DNA of 64,000 bases from Pseudoips prasinana (taxonomy: Eukaryota; Arthropoda; Insecta; Lepidoptera; Nolidae), in NCBI GenBank assembly GCA_951640165.1, contig OX621242.1:13013501-13077500 (forward strand), in the 5' to 3' direction. The notes beneath the pieces were generated by a model. That model searched no databases and had not been told where the DNA came from. It worked only from the letters and a program-made list of their open reading frames with translations. The first letter of the stretch is position 1; the number at the start of each line of letters is the position of its first letter. Positions 22,628-34,732 of this stretch are shown here, one piece after another. A program made the translations under genes and the position numbers.

Positions 22628-22975
22628 CTTTCGAAAAAGGGCAATGGAGAGGGCTGTACTCTGAGTTTCCCTGCGGGATCGAATCAGAAATGTCGGCATG
22701 GCAGGCAAACCAGTCACCGACATAGCCCTAAGAATTGCAAAACTGAAGTGGCAGTGGGTGCCGTCGGCCGTTGGGGCAGAAAGGTTCTTGAGTGGCGACC
22801 ACGAACCGGAAGACGCAGCATGGGCAGGCTCCCTACAAGATAGACCGATGATCTTGCGAGGGTCACTGGAAACTGCTGGATGCGAATAGCGCAAGACCGG
22901 CAATTGTGGAGATCTTTGGGGAGACCTTTATTCCGCAGTGGACGTCTTTCGGCTGATATGATGATGATGATGAAA
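22628..22975 (+). mobile_element. RTE-type LINE reverse transcriptase, C-terminal relic
   Basis: Translation gives AMERAVL, then LRDRIRN, then DIALRIAKLKWQW, followed after frameshifts by WGRKVLEWRPRTGRRS, TDDLARVTGNCWMRIA and RQLWRSLGETFIPQW, ending in a GAT-repeat tail. This series is the C-terminus of the RTE-type LINE common in Lepidoptera. At least one frameshift near 22770 disrupts the frame. It lies in sNPF intron 1; a second copy is at 51535-51800. Confidence 0.85.
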
Positions 22976-24000
22976 CTTTCGAAACCGACAATATCTAAAA
23001 GTGCCGGTTTTCAATTTAAGTGCATCATCAATCATGCTTACAACACAGCGTAGAAAAATAATAACTGGCATGTGTCTCTCGAAAATCAATCTAATACTAT
23101 CGACTAAAAAAATTTGACTAGGTTTAGTTGCTATAGGGAAACAGAAAACATGTCACAAAATTCTGAGACAGTTATAATCATTAACTTTATTTTGGCTGTC
23201 GCGTAAAATGCTGCTTATTTTCTTCTCTATAGAAAAAAATGATGTCAATCACGTTTTTGTTTGTTACATGCTCGATAATTTCTCATGTCATAAACAAGTT
23301 ACTCCAGAAATAACACACAGTAATTTTTGTATTATGTAGGCAGTCTTTTGTTATAGCAGAGGAGACTAAATTGTTACCTTTTTGCCCAATAAGAGACCTG
23401 TGAACCTTAGGTGAAATAATAGCGAGTAACTATTATAATTCCCTAGAGTAATTATTGTCCAAACACTCAGGAACACTCCTAGTTAAATACGTAAGTCGGT
23501 ATCCCAAAGATTTCTAAAAGATTAAAGTTATAACGTTGAAATTCGAAGTTATACTGCAATGATGGAAACTTCGATGACAAGGTGGATGCACAAATTATTG
23601 GCATAGCAACATTCCCAATTAATAGAGCATTGAAACTTAGTTGTAAACTAATGCAGAATTACTTTCCCATGGTGATGTGGATTAAACTTAGGAGACGCGA
23701 ACAGCCAATATCGTTAGAAATCTATTCCTTTGTTGATTAGAGATGTACAAGAGTTGCTAACACAATTTCGATAACAGAAATCCACACATGTGTTTGCGAT
23801 ATTGTTGGTTTAAAGTTCAGTGTAGGACGACGTTATAATAATTCGTTAGTTAATGGGAACTGAAGCGATGTTTGGTTATTTAATCTAATTGAAATGTCGG
23901 TGTTTCCTCGTACTCCGTCAATATTGACGTGTCGTTGCTGTAGATTGAACTATTGATCAATCATTGAGTAAGTAAATGAAATGTTATCAATGAAATTATT
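22976..24000. other. Intron 1, anonymous
   Basis: No coding or repeat signal that I can support. Confidence 0.5.
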
Positions 24001-24240
24001 GATTGGCCGATTATTCTAGTTAGTGACCTAACTGCTAAGGTAGAGGTCATGGGATCGATTCCCACCCAGGACAAATTTTAGTGTGATGAGATAGATTATT
24101 TTTTATGTGTCCAGGTGCAATTTATCTATAATTTGGAAGTATTTATATGTTTATCAGTTGTCTGGTCGCCATAGTACAGACTCTGCCAAGTTTAGGATCA
24201 GATGGTAGCGTGTTAGTTGTCCCATGATATTTAGTTATTA
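24001..24240 (+). repeat. tRNA-derived SINE, family A, near full length
   Basis: A tRNA-like head with B box GGGATCGATTCCCACCC (24051-24067) is followed by 'aggacaaattttagtgtgat', 'gtttatcagttgtctggtcg', 'ggatcagatggtagcgtgtt' and a terminal 'attattatat'. This is a good reference copy for the family. Confidence 0.8.
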
Positions 24241-25439
24241 TTATATATTTGCTTTATAATGGCAATAGTTGCTAGAAGACAGGGACGAAGAAAGTATTGA
24301 CCACGTGAAAGAAGTATAAAAAATGGGGTGTATGGACCGTCACCCAGAAAATTTGAATGATTTCGTAATTATATCATATATAACTAACAAATTTCCTTTA
24401 TGTTACTATATTATGTAAGAATAAGTTAAAGTTACAATGTTTATTTTTTCAAATCTGTACTGTATCCCTTTAACTAGATCATATTATATTTACTATCTTT
24501 TTACATGCGCAGCCGCCTGAGCTATGGCCCGAACCCCATAAGGGTGCCCTCAGGTATTAGTCGCTTAAATTAAGCTAGGTACTGGTTGAGAGGCTTTTGC
24601 GCTAGCCAACTGCTCGTTGTTTTCAATTCCTTAATTTTAATATACAATTGCTAAATGTAACAATCATAGCTTAGTAACTTGCTATTTATTATTTATTTAA
24701 GGATTTAATAAAAATATTTGTGACGAAACAGACCGCACGGACGGACTAATTCAAAATATTATGTTGCTTGTTGCTTTAATTACTGTATTAAACTATGTTT
24801 AGGTATTGCATTGTGAGCTTGACAAGTACAAGTGTATGTAAATACCCAAGTGCTGAATAAATTTCATTATTTCATTTCATTATACTGACCTTTGTTATCT
24901 CTGGCTAACAAAGATCAGTATAATAATAAACTGAAGGTAAAACATTCTCATCATTAGTTATGATCGCATTACGAATATATGTTGAACCCTGTCATCGTGC
25001 TCAGCCAAAAGTCTTTCAGTGTCAAGTCTATCCAATCACTTATCGTGGGATGATATAGAAAATGACTGCTGTCACATCAATCACAAACCTTCTTTCACGG
25101 GTTATTGTTAAAGAAAATTAAGGAAAATCTATGTGAATAGCTCGACCCTCTGTCATACAAATATTGGATAGTTTCTACACAAGTATGTCATTTTGAGCTT
25201 CGTTAAATGCCTATGGCGCTGGCGAGCGATAATTAAAGATAAGACTTCTACTACTATAAATGTCTAAATAATATTCTAAAAATATGTATGTATAACAAAG
25301 AGGTATCCATACTCATATTTTTAACTAATAAAACACATCTATTTGTTTTTTATGAGTATGTTTATTTATTGACGCGATGTACTTGTTTATTTTTTTTATT
25401 AAATACTTACAGTAATAAATAGAATTACTGATAAACACT
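24241..25439. other. Intron 1, anonymous with one hairpin
   Basis: A 17-base stem with one mismatch (24881-24897 against 24906-24922, loop TCTCTGGC) is the only structure noted. No gene seen. Confidence 0.5.
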
Positions 25440-25768
25440 ATAATGTCTTCCCGACCACGGGGCCACGGGGGCCAGTCTCAATGGAGAATAGCCATTTGCG
25501 CAGGACATATTATAGTGTACAAGTGTGTGCGCAAAGACAGGGGCACTTTCTATTCCATCACTCTCATGATCCGATGGGACGACTAGCGACACGACCGGAA
25601 AGAAGTCAGGTACAGGACCGTCGGCTTTACGTACTCTCCGAGGCACGGGGTTGTAGTACCGCCAACGGAAACATCCTAATATCACATTTTGGCCTGATCC
25701 GGGATTTAAACCCAGGACCTCATTATCTGCGGGTGAACACGCTACCGCTATACCAACGAGGCAGTCAA
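25440..25768 (-). repeat. tRNA-derived SINE, family C
   Basis: Reverse-orientation copy, similar to 20514-20881 over its whole length apart from the inserted module there: 'ctctcatgatccgatgggac', 'agcgacacgaccggaaag', 'ggatttaaacccaggacctc', 'taccaacgaggcagtc'. The open frames on both strands here are by-products. Confidence 0.8.
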
Positions 25769-25867
25769 ATACTCATTACAATATATAACCTTGTATTTCT
25801 AATGCTGTGATTTACAAGAATGGCATTACATTTCTTACATTTAAACATAGATCATATTAGACGGACA

Positions 25868-26094
25868 TGGTATACTGACTAACCTATTTGTGTAGTGATT
25901 AGTGACACTGACAGTAATCGTAGATTCGATCCGATTCGATTATTTGTTCTGTGTCTGGATGTAAATTTCTATGATATGTATATATTTAGAACTATATAAG
26001 TAAGTTTATCAGTTATCCGGTTGCCATGGTATAGGCTCTGTCTGTTTTGGAGTCAGATGGCAGTGTGTTTTGTCCAAAGATATTTATTCATTAC
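25868..26094 (+). repeat. tRNA-derived SINE, family A, decayed head
   Basis: Tail modules 'gtttatcagttatccggttg' and 'tgttttggagtcagatggca' are clear; the head around 25920 is degenerate. Confidence 0.65.
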
Positions 26095-26415
26095 TAGCTG
26101 ACCCGACAGACCTTGTCCTGTCTTAACGATGACTATTAACGCACGCTATCTGTCAATACTATGTCAAATAAAAAAAAGTTACATTAAAAAAGGTTATATC
26201 GTCCAAAGCGCTAAGGTTAGATTAGAAATAATATTTGGTTGTGAAGTATTCTTAAATTTTCTTATTTACCGCGCAATTTTAAATTCTTTTTTTTACATAA
26301 GAACCTTCTCCTGACAATAACAAACACAATAAAAAAAGAAATAGTGAAATCGGTCCAGCCGTTCACGCGTGATGTCGTGACAACGGAAAACGGGTTTAAT
26401 TTTTATATATATAGA
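26095..26415 (+). repeat. CTAGCTGACCCG-type dispersed repeat
   Basis: Opens CTAGCTGACCCGACAGACCT, contains 'gaaatcggtccagccgttca' and ends 'tttatatatatagatta'. It follows the preceding SINE directly. The open frame at 26129-26314 lies within it. Confidence 0.6.
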
Positions 26416-27067
26416 TTATACATAAAAGTATATATTACCGTATACGCACATTGACATAAATTTGGAACTTAGGTGAATTTGAGGTTGAAAAAGAGTTGTA
26501 AACTCTGTTGTTAACTCACATAATTCGATTATAAATTTTTGATACCCACAGATTCTATCACGAAAACCAATAACCAAATAATGATACGGGACTTGAAATT
26601 AAAATAAAATTATAAATTCAATTCGTATTTCATAGTTCTCCAAACAGGAATAACCGATAAACAATTTAATTAAAGTTTCCGATTCATCAGACTTTCTGAA
26701 TAGTGACGGAAATGGAATTTTAAATACGTTCTTCCACTAGTTAATCCAAAATCATGACGACATTAATATTCTCATTATCATGCCTACTAAATTACCGTTA
26801 TATATAAGTGTATAAATGTATTTTATTAATTCTAGGTTTAGTCAAGGGATGATTTACAACAAAAATAGGATGTTGTCTACTGGTGGATAGGGACCAAAAA
26901 AGGCAAACTTGTTATCTTTTGTTGTTAAAACTAGGATCATTTATTTATTATGCGGTTGAAGTAGAATGTTTTGAATATACGATAAGAAAAGTAACTAATC
27001 ACAATTATTAAATATAAATTTTTCAAAATTACAATCGTGCTTAAAAAGTACGGATCAAATCAATTAA

Positions 27068-27250
27068 AATGAATGCGGTGGACGTTTTCAATTGTCATAC
27101 AAAATCCACTTTTTATCACAAGTGACAACACGATTCAGAACGCCCATATTTCTTTGCCTAAACAAGTTAAGGCATGCTTTGATGTGATTTTGCCGTCGTT
27201 GATAAGTGTGTTCATATGACGCCCACTTTAGTAGTCCAAGACTTTGTATC
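27068..27250 (-). pseudogene. mariner-like transposase fragment
   Basis: On the minus strand the translation reads LLKWASYEHTYQRRQNH, then IKACLNLFRQRN, then NRVVTCDKKWILYDN, a stop, and KRPPHS. TCDKKWILYDN holds the first catalytic Asp of mariner transposases. The fragment spans roughly 60 codons, is interrupted by a stop, and lacks both ends. It is a different subfamily from the copy at 47320-48590. Confidence 0.75.
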
Positions 27251-27559
27251 TATTCAATTTAATGTATATGATATGGTACATTTTTGTTATTTTCGTTAAA
27301 TGCAGCTGATAATAAATTCAGTGTTAAATTCAGTGATTTTATAGGTAAAGGACCTAATATATTATTCACAGCCAACATCTACAGTACACCAGCAAAGGTT
27401 TAAATCTCGTATGCCGAATGATAGCGACAAAATACATAGAGATAATCATGGTTGTTATATAGGCATGAATAACTATAATAAAAAACAATAAAAAAATATG
27501 CAGGGCAAAATTTGTAATATATTTAATATGTTTATTGATAAAAATAAATATTTTTATCA

Positions 27560-27690
27560 ATCAATATATTAAATACTACTACCTACTCTTTTATAAACAC
27601 ATACATACAATGCACAGAAAACATCCAAGCTAAAACAAATAGACATCATATTCATTAACACAAATATTTGTTTTATAAATTAAGAATTAT
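27560..27690 (-). repeat. SINE family A fragment
   Basis: The words 'aatgcacagaaaacatccaa' and 'attaacacaaatatttg' correspond to the mid-part of family A in reverse orientation. Weakly conserved. Confidence 0.45.
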
Positions 27691-29201
27691 TATCAATATC
27701 GGTTAAAAATAAGTTAAATTGAGAACGTTTTTCCGTATTAAACTCTGTTTATAAGCATATTTTTTCCGTTGATTAATGTTAAATCAGATTTAAGGAGATC
27801 AGAAAAGACGCCAAACTACCTAAGAGAGCATTTGTACCTAATTTTGTCCTCAGGCAGCAGTTTTCTATGTCTGTTTCCATAACCCTGACAACGTTTCTGT
27901 ACAATTTAAAGACGATCTGTTGAGCAATTGTGGCGTGTATGCGTAACAAACAAACAAACTCTCATTAGCATTTATATTAATAGGAGGGGATTGCTTAATC
28001 CAACTATATATATATACTACCCAACATCAAATTGAGTAGCTGGTACGATTAACGAAAACGTTAAGGCGATTGTAAAATACTTGACTTCTTTATGTAATAT
28101 GCTAAAGTAGTTGCAGATTTTATGTTCGCAAATTGCAGCTTTTACGATTAGAGCAACTACTTATTTCTAAAATTTATGTTTTACAATTTGCTCAGTTTCA
28201 GGAGTAGACTGGCTTTCTTAATATATCACTTCATATTGCCAGTTAAAAGACATTCTACACTTCCGAAAACTTTTAAACGAGTAAACAATTAGCCTGTATG
28301 TATTCAGTACCCGTGTTGTAAAAACTTTGGTTTTCCCCTTAAGACGTTACCAATAAAACTTACGACAACTTATATAACTTGATTAATAAGAAAAGTTGTG
28401 TAACAGTCATATAAAATCGTTTTGTACAGTTTAAGTGATAATCATGAATGTCACGTTTATAAATCTTGGAGATTTCCTCGGGGGATGTAATAAGAAGTTG
28501 TCAGATTTATAAGATTGTAATATACCTACGCAATATGAATTGTAATACAATTTCAGTTCATAGGTGTCGTTTTATACGATTATAACGTCATATACATGAA
28601 TATACAAAATACATTCTATACCACGCACGATTTTGGCAATATAAAGGAGGAATCGATATTTGGGGCGGTACTTTTAAAAGTTTACTTCACACGTGGATTA
28701 AAATACTAACATGGTACAATAAATAAACTTAAGTGGCGCGCGGGTTGGGGACGGCGTAGGACACCTTGTCTCAATCTCAAAATATATATTATAAAAAAAT
28801 ACGGTTTTCTCACATGCAAATACATTCGCGCTTCATTGCAGCCGAGTTAGGTATCAGTAGTTTTTAATACACTCAACATAATATAGCACCTGACTAAACT
28901 TTTTACTTTGTTATCCAATAATGAGCTGAATCTGTATTGTACCCACTGCTTACAATTTTTATTAGCTTCAGGAAATTGCAATACCGGGCTATTCTTGGGA
29001 GCTAGTTCTGTTGGGCCTTTATTTGCAAAACCAATAGCTAATTGGTAGTTTTCAGATAATTTTGTTTGAATGATCCAATCCCTACTAAGAGCTGCTTTGT
29101 TTGTGTAACTATACCTGTATTTTATATGTATTTTTTTTATGATCCAATCCCTAATGCTCTGTTTGTGTACCTACCCATCATGTATTTCCTTTCTTTCCCA
29201 G
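27691..29201. other. 3' part of sNPF intron 1
   Basis: Anonymous apart from a GC-rich fragment near 28735-28775 and a pair of near-identical 'atgatccaatccctaa' words at 29070 and 29140. The intron ends with a pyrimidine tract and AG at 29200-29201. Confidence 0.5.
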
Positions 29202-29380
29202 CCTCGGCAGTGGCAGCAGACAGTCGGAGCGGATGGGACGCGCTCGGGGGACTCTACGCACTATTGGCACAACACGACGCTCTCGGAGGCCACGCACTAG
29301 CCCGCAAGTCCGTGAGGTCGCCGTCGCGTCGCCTTCGATTTGGTCGCCGCTCAGACCCTGACATGCCCCCTCAGGCTCCC
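29202..29380 (+). CDS. sNPF: sNPF coding exon 2: first RLRF-amide peptide
   Basis: The exon begins after TTTCTTTCCCAG and ends at a GTAAGT donor (29381). It completes codon 34 and encodes residues 34-93. The first part is a spacer containing the paired strings DALGGLYALLAQ and DALGGHALA. A Lys-Arg type site (R68-K69) releases SVRSPSRRLRF (70-80), followed by Gly81 as amide donor and R82-R83 as cleavage site. Residues 84-93 (SDPDMPPQAP) form a linker. The RLRF-amide end is the sNPF hallmark. The peptide contains its own dibasic pair (R76-R77), which could allow further cleavage. Phase 1 in and phase 0 out fit exons 1 and 3. Confidence 0.96.
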
Positions 29381-29481
29381 GTAAGTGTTTTAAATTTTTA
29401 ATATATCACTAAGTAAATACATACGGTCGGTCTGATGATAACACGTAACGGTCTATGAATGCTTGTAACAGCTCAACACTA
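29381..29481. other. Start of sNPF intron 2
   Basis: Short intron segment between the donor and the inverted-repeat element. Confidence 0.6.
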
Positions 29482-29684
29482 AAGCATCTTCTACACGGTT
29501 GCAAACTAACGTCCCGACAGATGTCGCCCTGGTGGTTGCCATTGCACAACTGTAGTCTAGATGGATGGCAACCACCAGGGTGACCATCTAGACTGCACAA
29601 CTGCAGTCTAGATGGACGGCAACCACCAGGGTGAACTCTGTTGGGACGTTGCCGCGTTGGTTTGCAACCGTGTAGAAGATGCTT
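29482..29684. mobile_element. Small inverted-repeat element (MITE-like)
   Basis: Perfect 25-base terminal inverted repeats occupy 29482-29506 (starting AAGCATCTTCTACACGGTTG) and 29660-29684. The AACGTCCC/GGGACGTT pair lies further inside. The interior holds a direct duplication of about 50 bases containing GCACAACTG, AGTCTAGATGG and GGCAACCACCAGGG. No coding capacity. It lies 101 bases downstream of sNPF exon 2. The target-site duplication is uncertain (AACAC is possible), so the superfamily is open. Confidence 0.75.
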
Positions 29685-30770
29685 AACACATTGTTAACCC
29701 ATTCGCTCTTCCCGGTCGAGTAATATAATAAGTGTAAACGGTCCCATTTGGATTGCTCTTTGAGTAAAAATCTCTATTCTCTACCTCTCTATTTTTGCAG
29801 TGTCTAGTGGTAGCGGTGGATAATCTTTTTGCACAATTGAGCAACATTTTATTCTAAACTTTCTAGCATCAATAGAAAGGGTGCACATCCGAATGGGCTC
29901 GGTTGGCTGAACGACCAATTAGCGCAATATCAAGCCAACCAAGCCTAATTAGAGTCTAATTAAGGATCACTTATGATAATAAGTTGTAAGTGGCTCTTCC
30001 TATCGTATCGGTAGTGAAACAAAATATACTCACTAAAATAAGAACATTAAGAATGTTTGATGTGCTATATTTCAATTGCGAGAGACAATCAAAAATTTTT
30101 GTAGTACATACTGACAATTGTACCTATATGATTAATGAGGCTTATGGGTGACAGCGGTGTATGACGTTCATCAGAACAATATTATTCTCCAAAAATCCAA
30201 ATGAAAAAGTCAAAGTTATTTAAATATGTATAACGTCAAGTTTCCAATCCCACCTATCATCATTAATTTGATAATATCAATGAAAATCATTACAAGTAAT
30301 AAGTAGTGTAATAAAACAGGAAATAACCTAGGAAGGAGGTGATTAAATTGGTAAGAAAATCTTGAGAGGTGTCAAGGGACACCTGGATGGAACGAAGTTC
30401 AAACCTGTATACACTCAACAAAAATAATCGTCGCTACACCACACTGTTCAATGCGAAATAGAAAAACGAAACGAAAATATCTGGCTTGCTGCTACAGAGA
30501 AACATGCGCACGCCGCACGGCTTACAATAGCTTACTATAGCAAAAAGTGTCGTTACAACTTTTCGTCTTAATTTTTTCCGTCTAGCCCCCTTTCGCAACA
30601 CGCGATAAGGGACTTCGTTCCAAAAAGGCAGGAAAAGTGAGGTCTGAAGCAGCAGCTGACACGTGAATACATCCGGCACAAGTCCAATAATATGAATTGT
30701 TATAATTACATTAAATATAACTTGGTAGTATGTCATTTAATTGTGTGGGGACACACAATAATCAATTGTC
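29685..30770. other. Intron 2, anonymous
   Basis: No recognised feature. The minus-strand frame at 30434-30736 lacks domain signatures. Confidence 0.5.
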
Positions 30771-30775
30771 CTATT

Positions 30776-31040
30776 GTTCTCGTGGTTAGTGAACAAACTT
30801 TGGCTTAGCGGTTGCTAAGCCAGAGATCGTGGGTTCGATCTCCACCCAGGACAAATCTGTGTGTCATGCACTATATTTGCAGCAGCACGATTATTTGTTC
30901 TGTGCCTCGGTGTAATTTATCTATAATATAAACATATGTGTATGAGTATGTTTATCAGTTGTCTGGTTGACATAGTATAGATTCCGTCCAGTCAGGATCA
31001 GATGGAATTGTGTTAGTTGTCACAAGATATTTATTGTTAT
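30776..31040 (+). repeat. tRNA-derived SINE, family A, near full length
   Basis: B box GTGGGTTCGATCTCCACCC (30830-30848), then 'aggacaaatctgtgtgtcat', 'gtttatcagttgtctggttg' and 'ggatcagatggaattgtgtt', ending in TTATTATTATAT. Confidence 0.8.
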
Positions 31041-31682
31041 TATTATATAGCTAATCGCATTAAGAATGCAAGGATAAAATAATAATAACTGAATAAAAGT
31101 CTCCATCTTGATATGAAGGTTTTTTTATCGAGATCTCGTCTCATTACGGGACTGCAATCTCTTACATGTTGATTAACAATTGTAAAAAATGCTTTTTCGA
31201 AGGTGCAATAAGAAAATTGTAAATAGTTTAAATTTGAGAAAATAGAACTTAGATCCCCCTTTTCTTCGTTTTTACATTCAAATGGAGATTAAAAAGAACA
31301 CTTTTAATAGCTTTCACATTTTAAATATTTTTCTAAAAATATGAATTTTTCGAACAACAAGCTTTGCATTAGCTAGGCTACATAACGATCCGATAGAAAT
31401 CGAATGAAAAATCTCCGTCCATACCACTGGAGATTTAGACCACGTTGGCGCGTTTTAAAATTGAATTAATTACGTTGAGTACATGTACGCCGGGTAAATG
31501 TGTTTAGATTGTATTTCAGATAATATTTAACACCTTAAAGTAATGGTTTTATAAATAACGGACGAAGCCATTTGGTTTAATTCGGCGGTAGTTTGATAGT
31601 GAGGCCGTCAATTAAACGGGAGCATCCACTAAATAATCTAGGCAAATATTATGTATATAATGTTTTGGAAGAATAATTAAAT
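31041..31682. other. Intron 2, anonymous
   Basis: No feature recognised. Confidence 0.5.
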
Positions 31683-31865
31683 GACGACTGCTGTAACTCA
31701 ATAGTAGTGAAGCTGCCTGCTGATCCAAAGGTTACTGGTTCGATCCTCGCATATGACAAATATTTGTGTGCATGAACATGCCTATTTGTTATGGTCTGGG
31801 TGTATTCCAAAAACAAAAGTAAATAAGTATTTCTATCTATGGATGTTACAGAATCATCCATCTTA
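31683..31865 (+). repeat. tRNA-derived SINE, family A variant
   Basis: Head B box TACTGGTTCGATCCTCGC (31733-31750), followed by 'atgacaaatatttgtgtgca', 'tggtctgggtgtattccaaa' and 'aagtaaataagtatttctat'. The tail differs from the copy at 24001 and resembles 32453-32600 and the reverse of 12685-12930. Confidence 0.7.
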
Positions 31866-32164
31866 CTAAGCTTAGTTTGGGTTAAATTTTTAATTATGTA
31901 TGTACCTATTCATGTATATGTGTATTTTTTTCGTATGTATGTATATCATCCTACACACTCATATCTTCCTCTCTTCCAAAATCTCCTCTTGCAGGTTTAC
32001 TGGAAGAGATTTCTTTAGAAATAAGTAGTACCTTTGTGCAATGCCTTCTCTTGTTTTTTATTCTTTCTTCCTTTTATACTTTTAGCGTGTACATAAATTT
32101 GAAATAAATAAAATAATTAAATGGCGCTGTATGAGACGACCCAGATTTTGATATATTTTGACGG

Positions 32165-32452
32165 GCCTGTGGCGTGGTTGGTAAATTATAATAATATATA
32201 GGGACATTATTCACACACGGCCATCTGATCCCAAACTAAGCAAAGCTTGTAAACCAGATAACTGATATACTACATAAATTATTACTCTTTTGTGAATACA
32301 TACTTCTATAGATTATTACACCCAGACTCAGGACGAACAGACATGTTAATGCACAGGACAGATATTTGTGTAATATCTGTCCTGGATGGGAATCGAACCC
32401 ACGACCTCCGGAATGAAAAGCAAGCATTTGCCAACTACGCCTACAGGCCCGC
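32165..32452 (-). repeat. tRNA-derived SINE, family A, left half of a convergent pair
   Basis: Reverse-orientation copy: 'catctgatcccaaactaagc', 'aaaccagataactgatatac', 'tgggaatcgaacccacgacc'. Its head meets the head of the next element at about 32452. A short 'gcgtggttggtaaatt' stub of another head precedes it at 32170. Confidence 0.75.
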
Positions 32453-32600
32453 TCGAAATTCTTGCTTTGCACGCCGCAGGTCATGGGTTCGATTCCCATG
32501 CCTATTTTGCTGGGTCTGCATATTTCCTGTGTACTTTTGCCTTCCAAAAACAAAAGTAATTAAGTATTCATATCCGCTGTCTACCATCCATGTTACAAGC
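32453..32600 (+). repeat. tRNA-derived SINE, family A, right half of a head-to-head pair
   Basis: Head B box ATGGGTTCGATTCCCATGCC (32483-32502), then 'ttgccttccaaaaacaaaag' and 'taattaagtattcatatccg'. With the preceding copy it forms an inverted, head-to-head pair that creates open frames on both strands (32236-32553 and 32292-32609); neither is a gene. Confidence 0.7.
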
Positions 32601-34015
32601 TTTTCTTAGTTTGTTTCTGTATGATATGATTAAGACATTGCTTGATTGTTTTCTAAATTCAAAAGATATCTTCTGTGTTTTAATTTATTTGGATAATAGT
32701 ATATTATTTAATTTTATTGACAATATTTGCATTTACTACATGTTCCGTATATTAAAGTTGCAAGTTATACCGATTTTAATAAAATAAAATGTCTTAAAAC
32801 CTACTAAACCATCAAGACCAACTGAGTAAAATTTATTTTTTGTATGTAATTTTGAATTCAGATTCGAACCTTCTACTGAACATAGAGGCGGAAAATGTAA
32901 CAAAAAGAAATGACACACATAGATACACGTTTAAATCGATACTAAGGTCAGGATTGATTTGATATCTAACCTAAAATCGCTGCATCATTGATATTTCTGC
33001 ATAACAATCCAATTGATTAGTTAAATCAACTACTTCATCTTAGCTGGGTTTTAACTTTTACATTCGGCGCCATCTTGACTATTTTAGTACTTTAACGACA
33101 AATACATCATCGGCCAGATAACCCTATTTAATTTATAGTAAAATACATTTTAGTATCTCATACTTTCAAATGTAGTTTAGTAGTGGCTTTACTTATTTTT
33201 TATATACTACTTGGTCGGAAAATAAGCATAGGGTGCACCAGCAAAAGTGGCTAGTGTAGCCTTTGACGCCCGCGACACACATGGCATCAGTCACGCGTTG
33301 CTACCTCTTCCTCGTCCCTAAGAGTTCTGGATAACAGTTCTACTTCCCCAGTCGTGCAATAAATGAACGCAACGAGCTACTTTACTTTAAAAAGCTTATA
33401 TTTGCCATGAACCACATTTTGATGGAACTAATATCTTCCACATAAATGGCAACTTTGAGATATTAATCGTTCTTATATAAATACCTGTATTCGAAATAAA
33501 CACCGTTGCTCTTATTGCATTATATTTTCCGACGACCACCCAAACCCTCTGCTCGCCGCAACAGTTTTCTGATGGCCCGCTAAGTGTTCCCCGAGAGAAT
33601 AATGCATTATAATGTCCCAACAACAAGATAACATTACCTACCATTTAAAAGCAATCTCACAATCCCTTTCACTCTTAAGCATTTTGTTTTTAATTCTGGA
33701 TAAACGACAGATTTCTACATTTAAAGCGTAAGTAGTTTCATCTTTATAGAAAATTATATCTTAATTTCCTAAGCCACTGAGTGCGACGTCTAATTCGATT
33801 TGTCATATCTGACTGCTCCAAATTATCAGCCAAGTGTGCGAGACCCTTATGTAGTAAATAGAAATAGATATTATTAGATTATTGAGTAGTGTCTTATTTC
33901 GTTTGAGGATAATTGTGTTATCTGTGATGCATAGAATTTTAATACGATACAAAGTAAACTGGCAAATTGGAATGTTTAATATACCAACCAGTGGCGGAGA
34001 AGGTTAAATTTTATA
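32601..34015. other. Intron 2, anonymous
   Basis: No gene or repeat supported. Small open frames at 32736-32918 and 33396-33644 lack family features. Confidence 0.5.
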
Positions 34016-34019
34016 AGTA

Positions 34020-34145
34020 CTATTTATCTAGAATATGTATGTATTTATAAATATATATACGTATGATTATCAGTTGTCTGGTTGCCATAGTTTAGTTTGA
34101 GATCAGATGGCAGATTGTTAATTGTCCCAAGATATTAATTATCTA
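34020..34145 (+). repeat. SINE family A, 3' part
   Basis: 'gattatcagttgtctggttg', 'ccatagtttagtttgagatc', 'aattgtcccaagatatt' match the family tail with a small internal deletion. Confidence 0.65.
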
Positions 34146-34539
34146 AGATACCTTTGCTTGAATTGTGACACTTTACAATACATGCGATTCTATTATAAAC
34201 TTGCAACACTTATTTCACTGTACCATGTTTTAAGCAGATAAATAATTATATTCATTTGTAAAAAGTTTGATACGATTGACGGAAATAAAAATTGCATTTT
34301 TAGTTTACTTGCTCAGGAATGTCTCGGGACCCATTTCCTGCAAAGTCACGAGCGTTGCAAAACTGTATCGTCTGGCGTGACATTGAGCGAACTTCAAATA
34401 GTGGGAAAGCATCAGAATTAGAAGTATTTCAAAATGAATTGTATCACAGGATATAGTTATGAATTTAGGTTAAAAAACCGGCCAAGTTTAAATTCGTTTA
34501 AACGTAGAACTAGGTTTGTTGTTTCTAAATTATGTTTTT

Positions 34540-34725
34540 TTAAAAATATCACCCGCACAATGAACTTTCAATGTGTATGTTTGTTACTTCTTCACGTCTG
34601 GTAACGGCTGGAGCGATTTTAATAAAATTTGGTATGGAGTTAGCTGACACCCTGGATTAACACATATACTATAATTAATCAAGTTTAACGCGAGTAAAAC
34701 CGCGGGGCACCGCTAGTCTTATATA
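34540..34725 (+). repeat. Dispersed repeat, 'cttcttcacgtctggtaacg' module
   Basis: The words 'gtatgtttgttacttcttca', 'aataaaatttggtatggagt', 'agctgacaccctggattaac' recur at 40270-40450, and in reverse around 42580-42660 and 42850-42900. Confidence 0.65.
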
Positions 34726-34732
34726 ATTTTGG

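Noticed and set aside
25425..25810. Open frames of 86 and 109 codons on opposite strands
   Set aside because: Both lie in a family C SINE and mirror each other.
32236..32609. Open frames of 105 codons on both strands
   Set aside because: Created by the inverted SINE pair.
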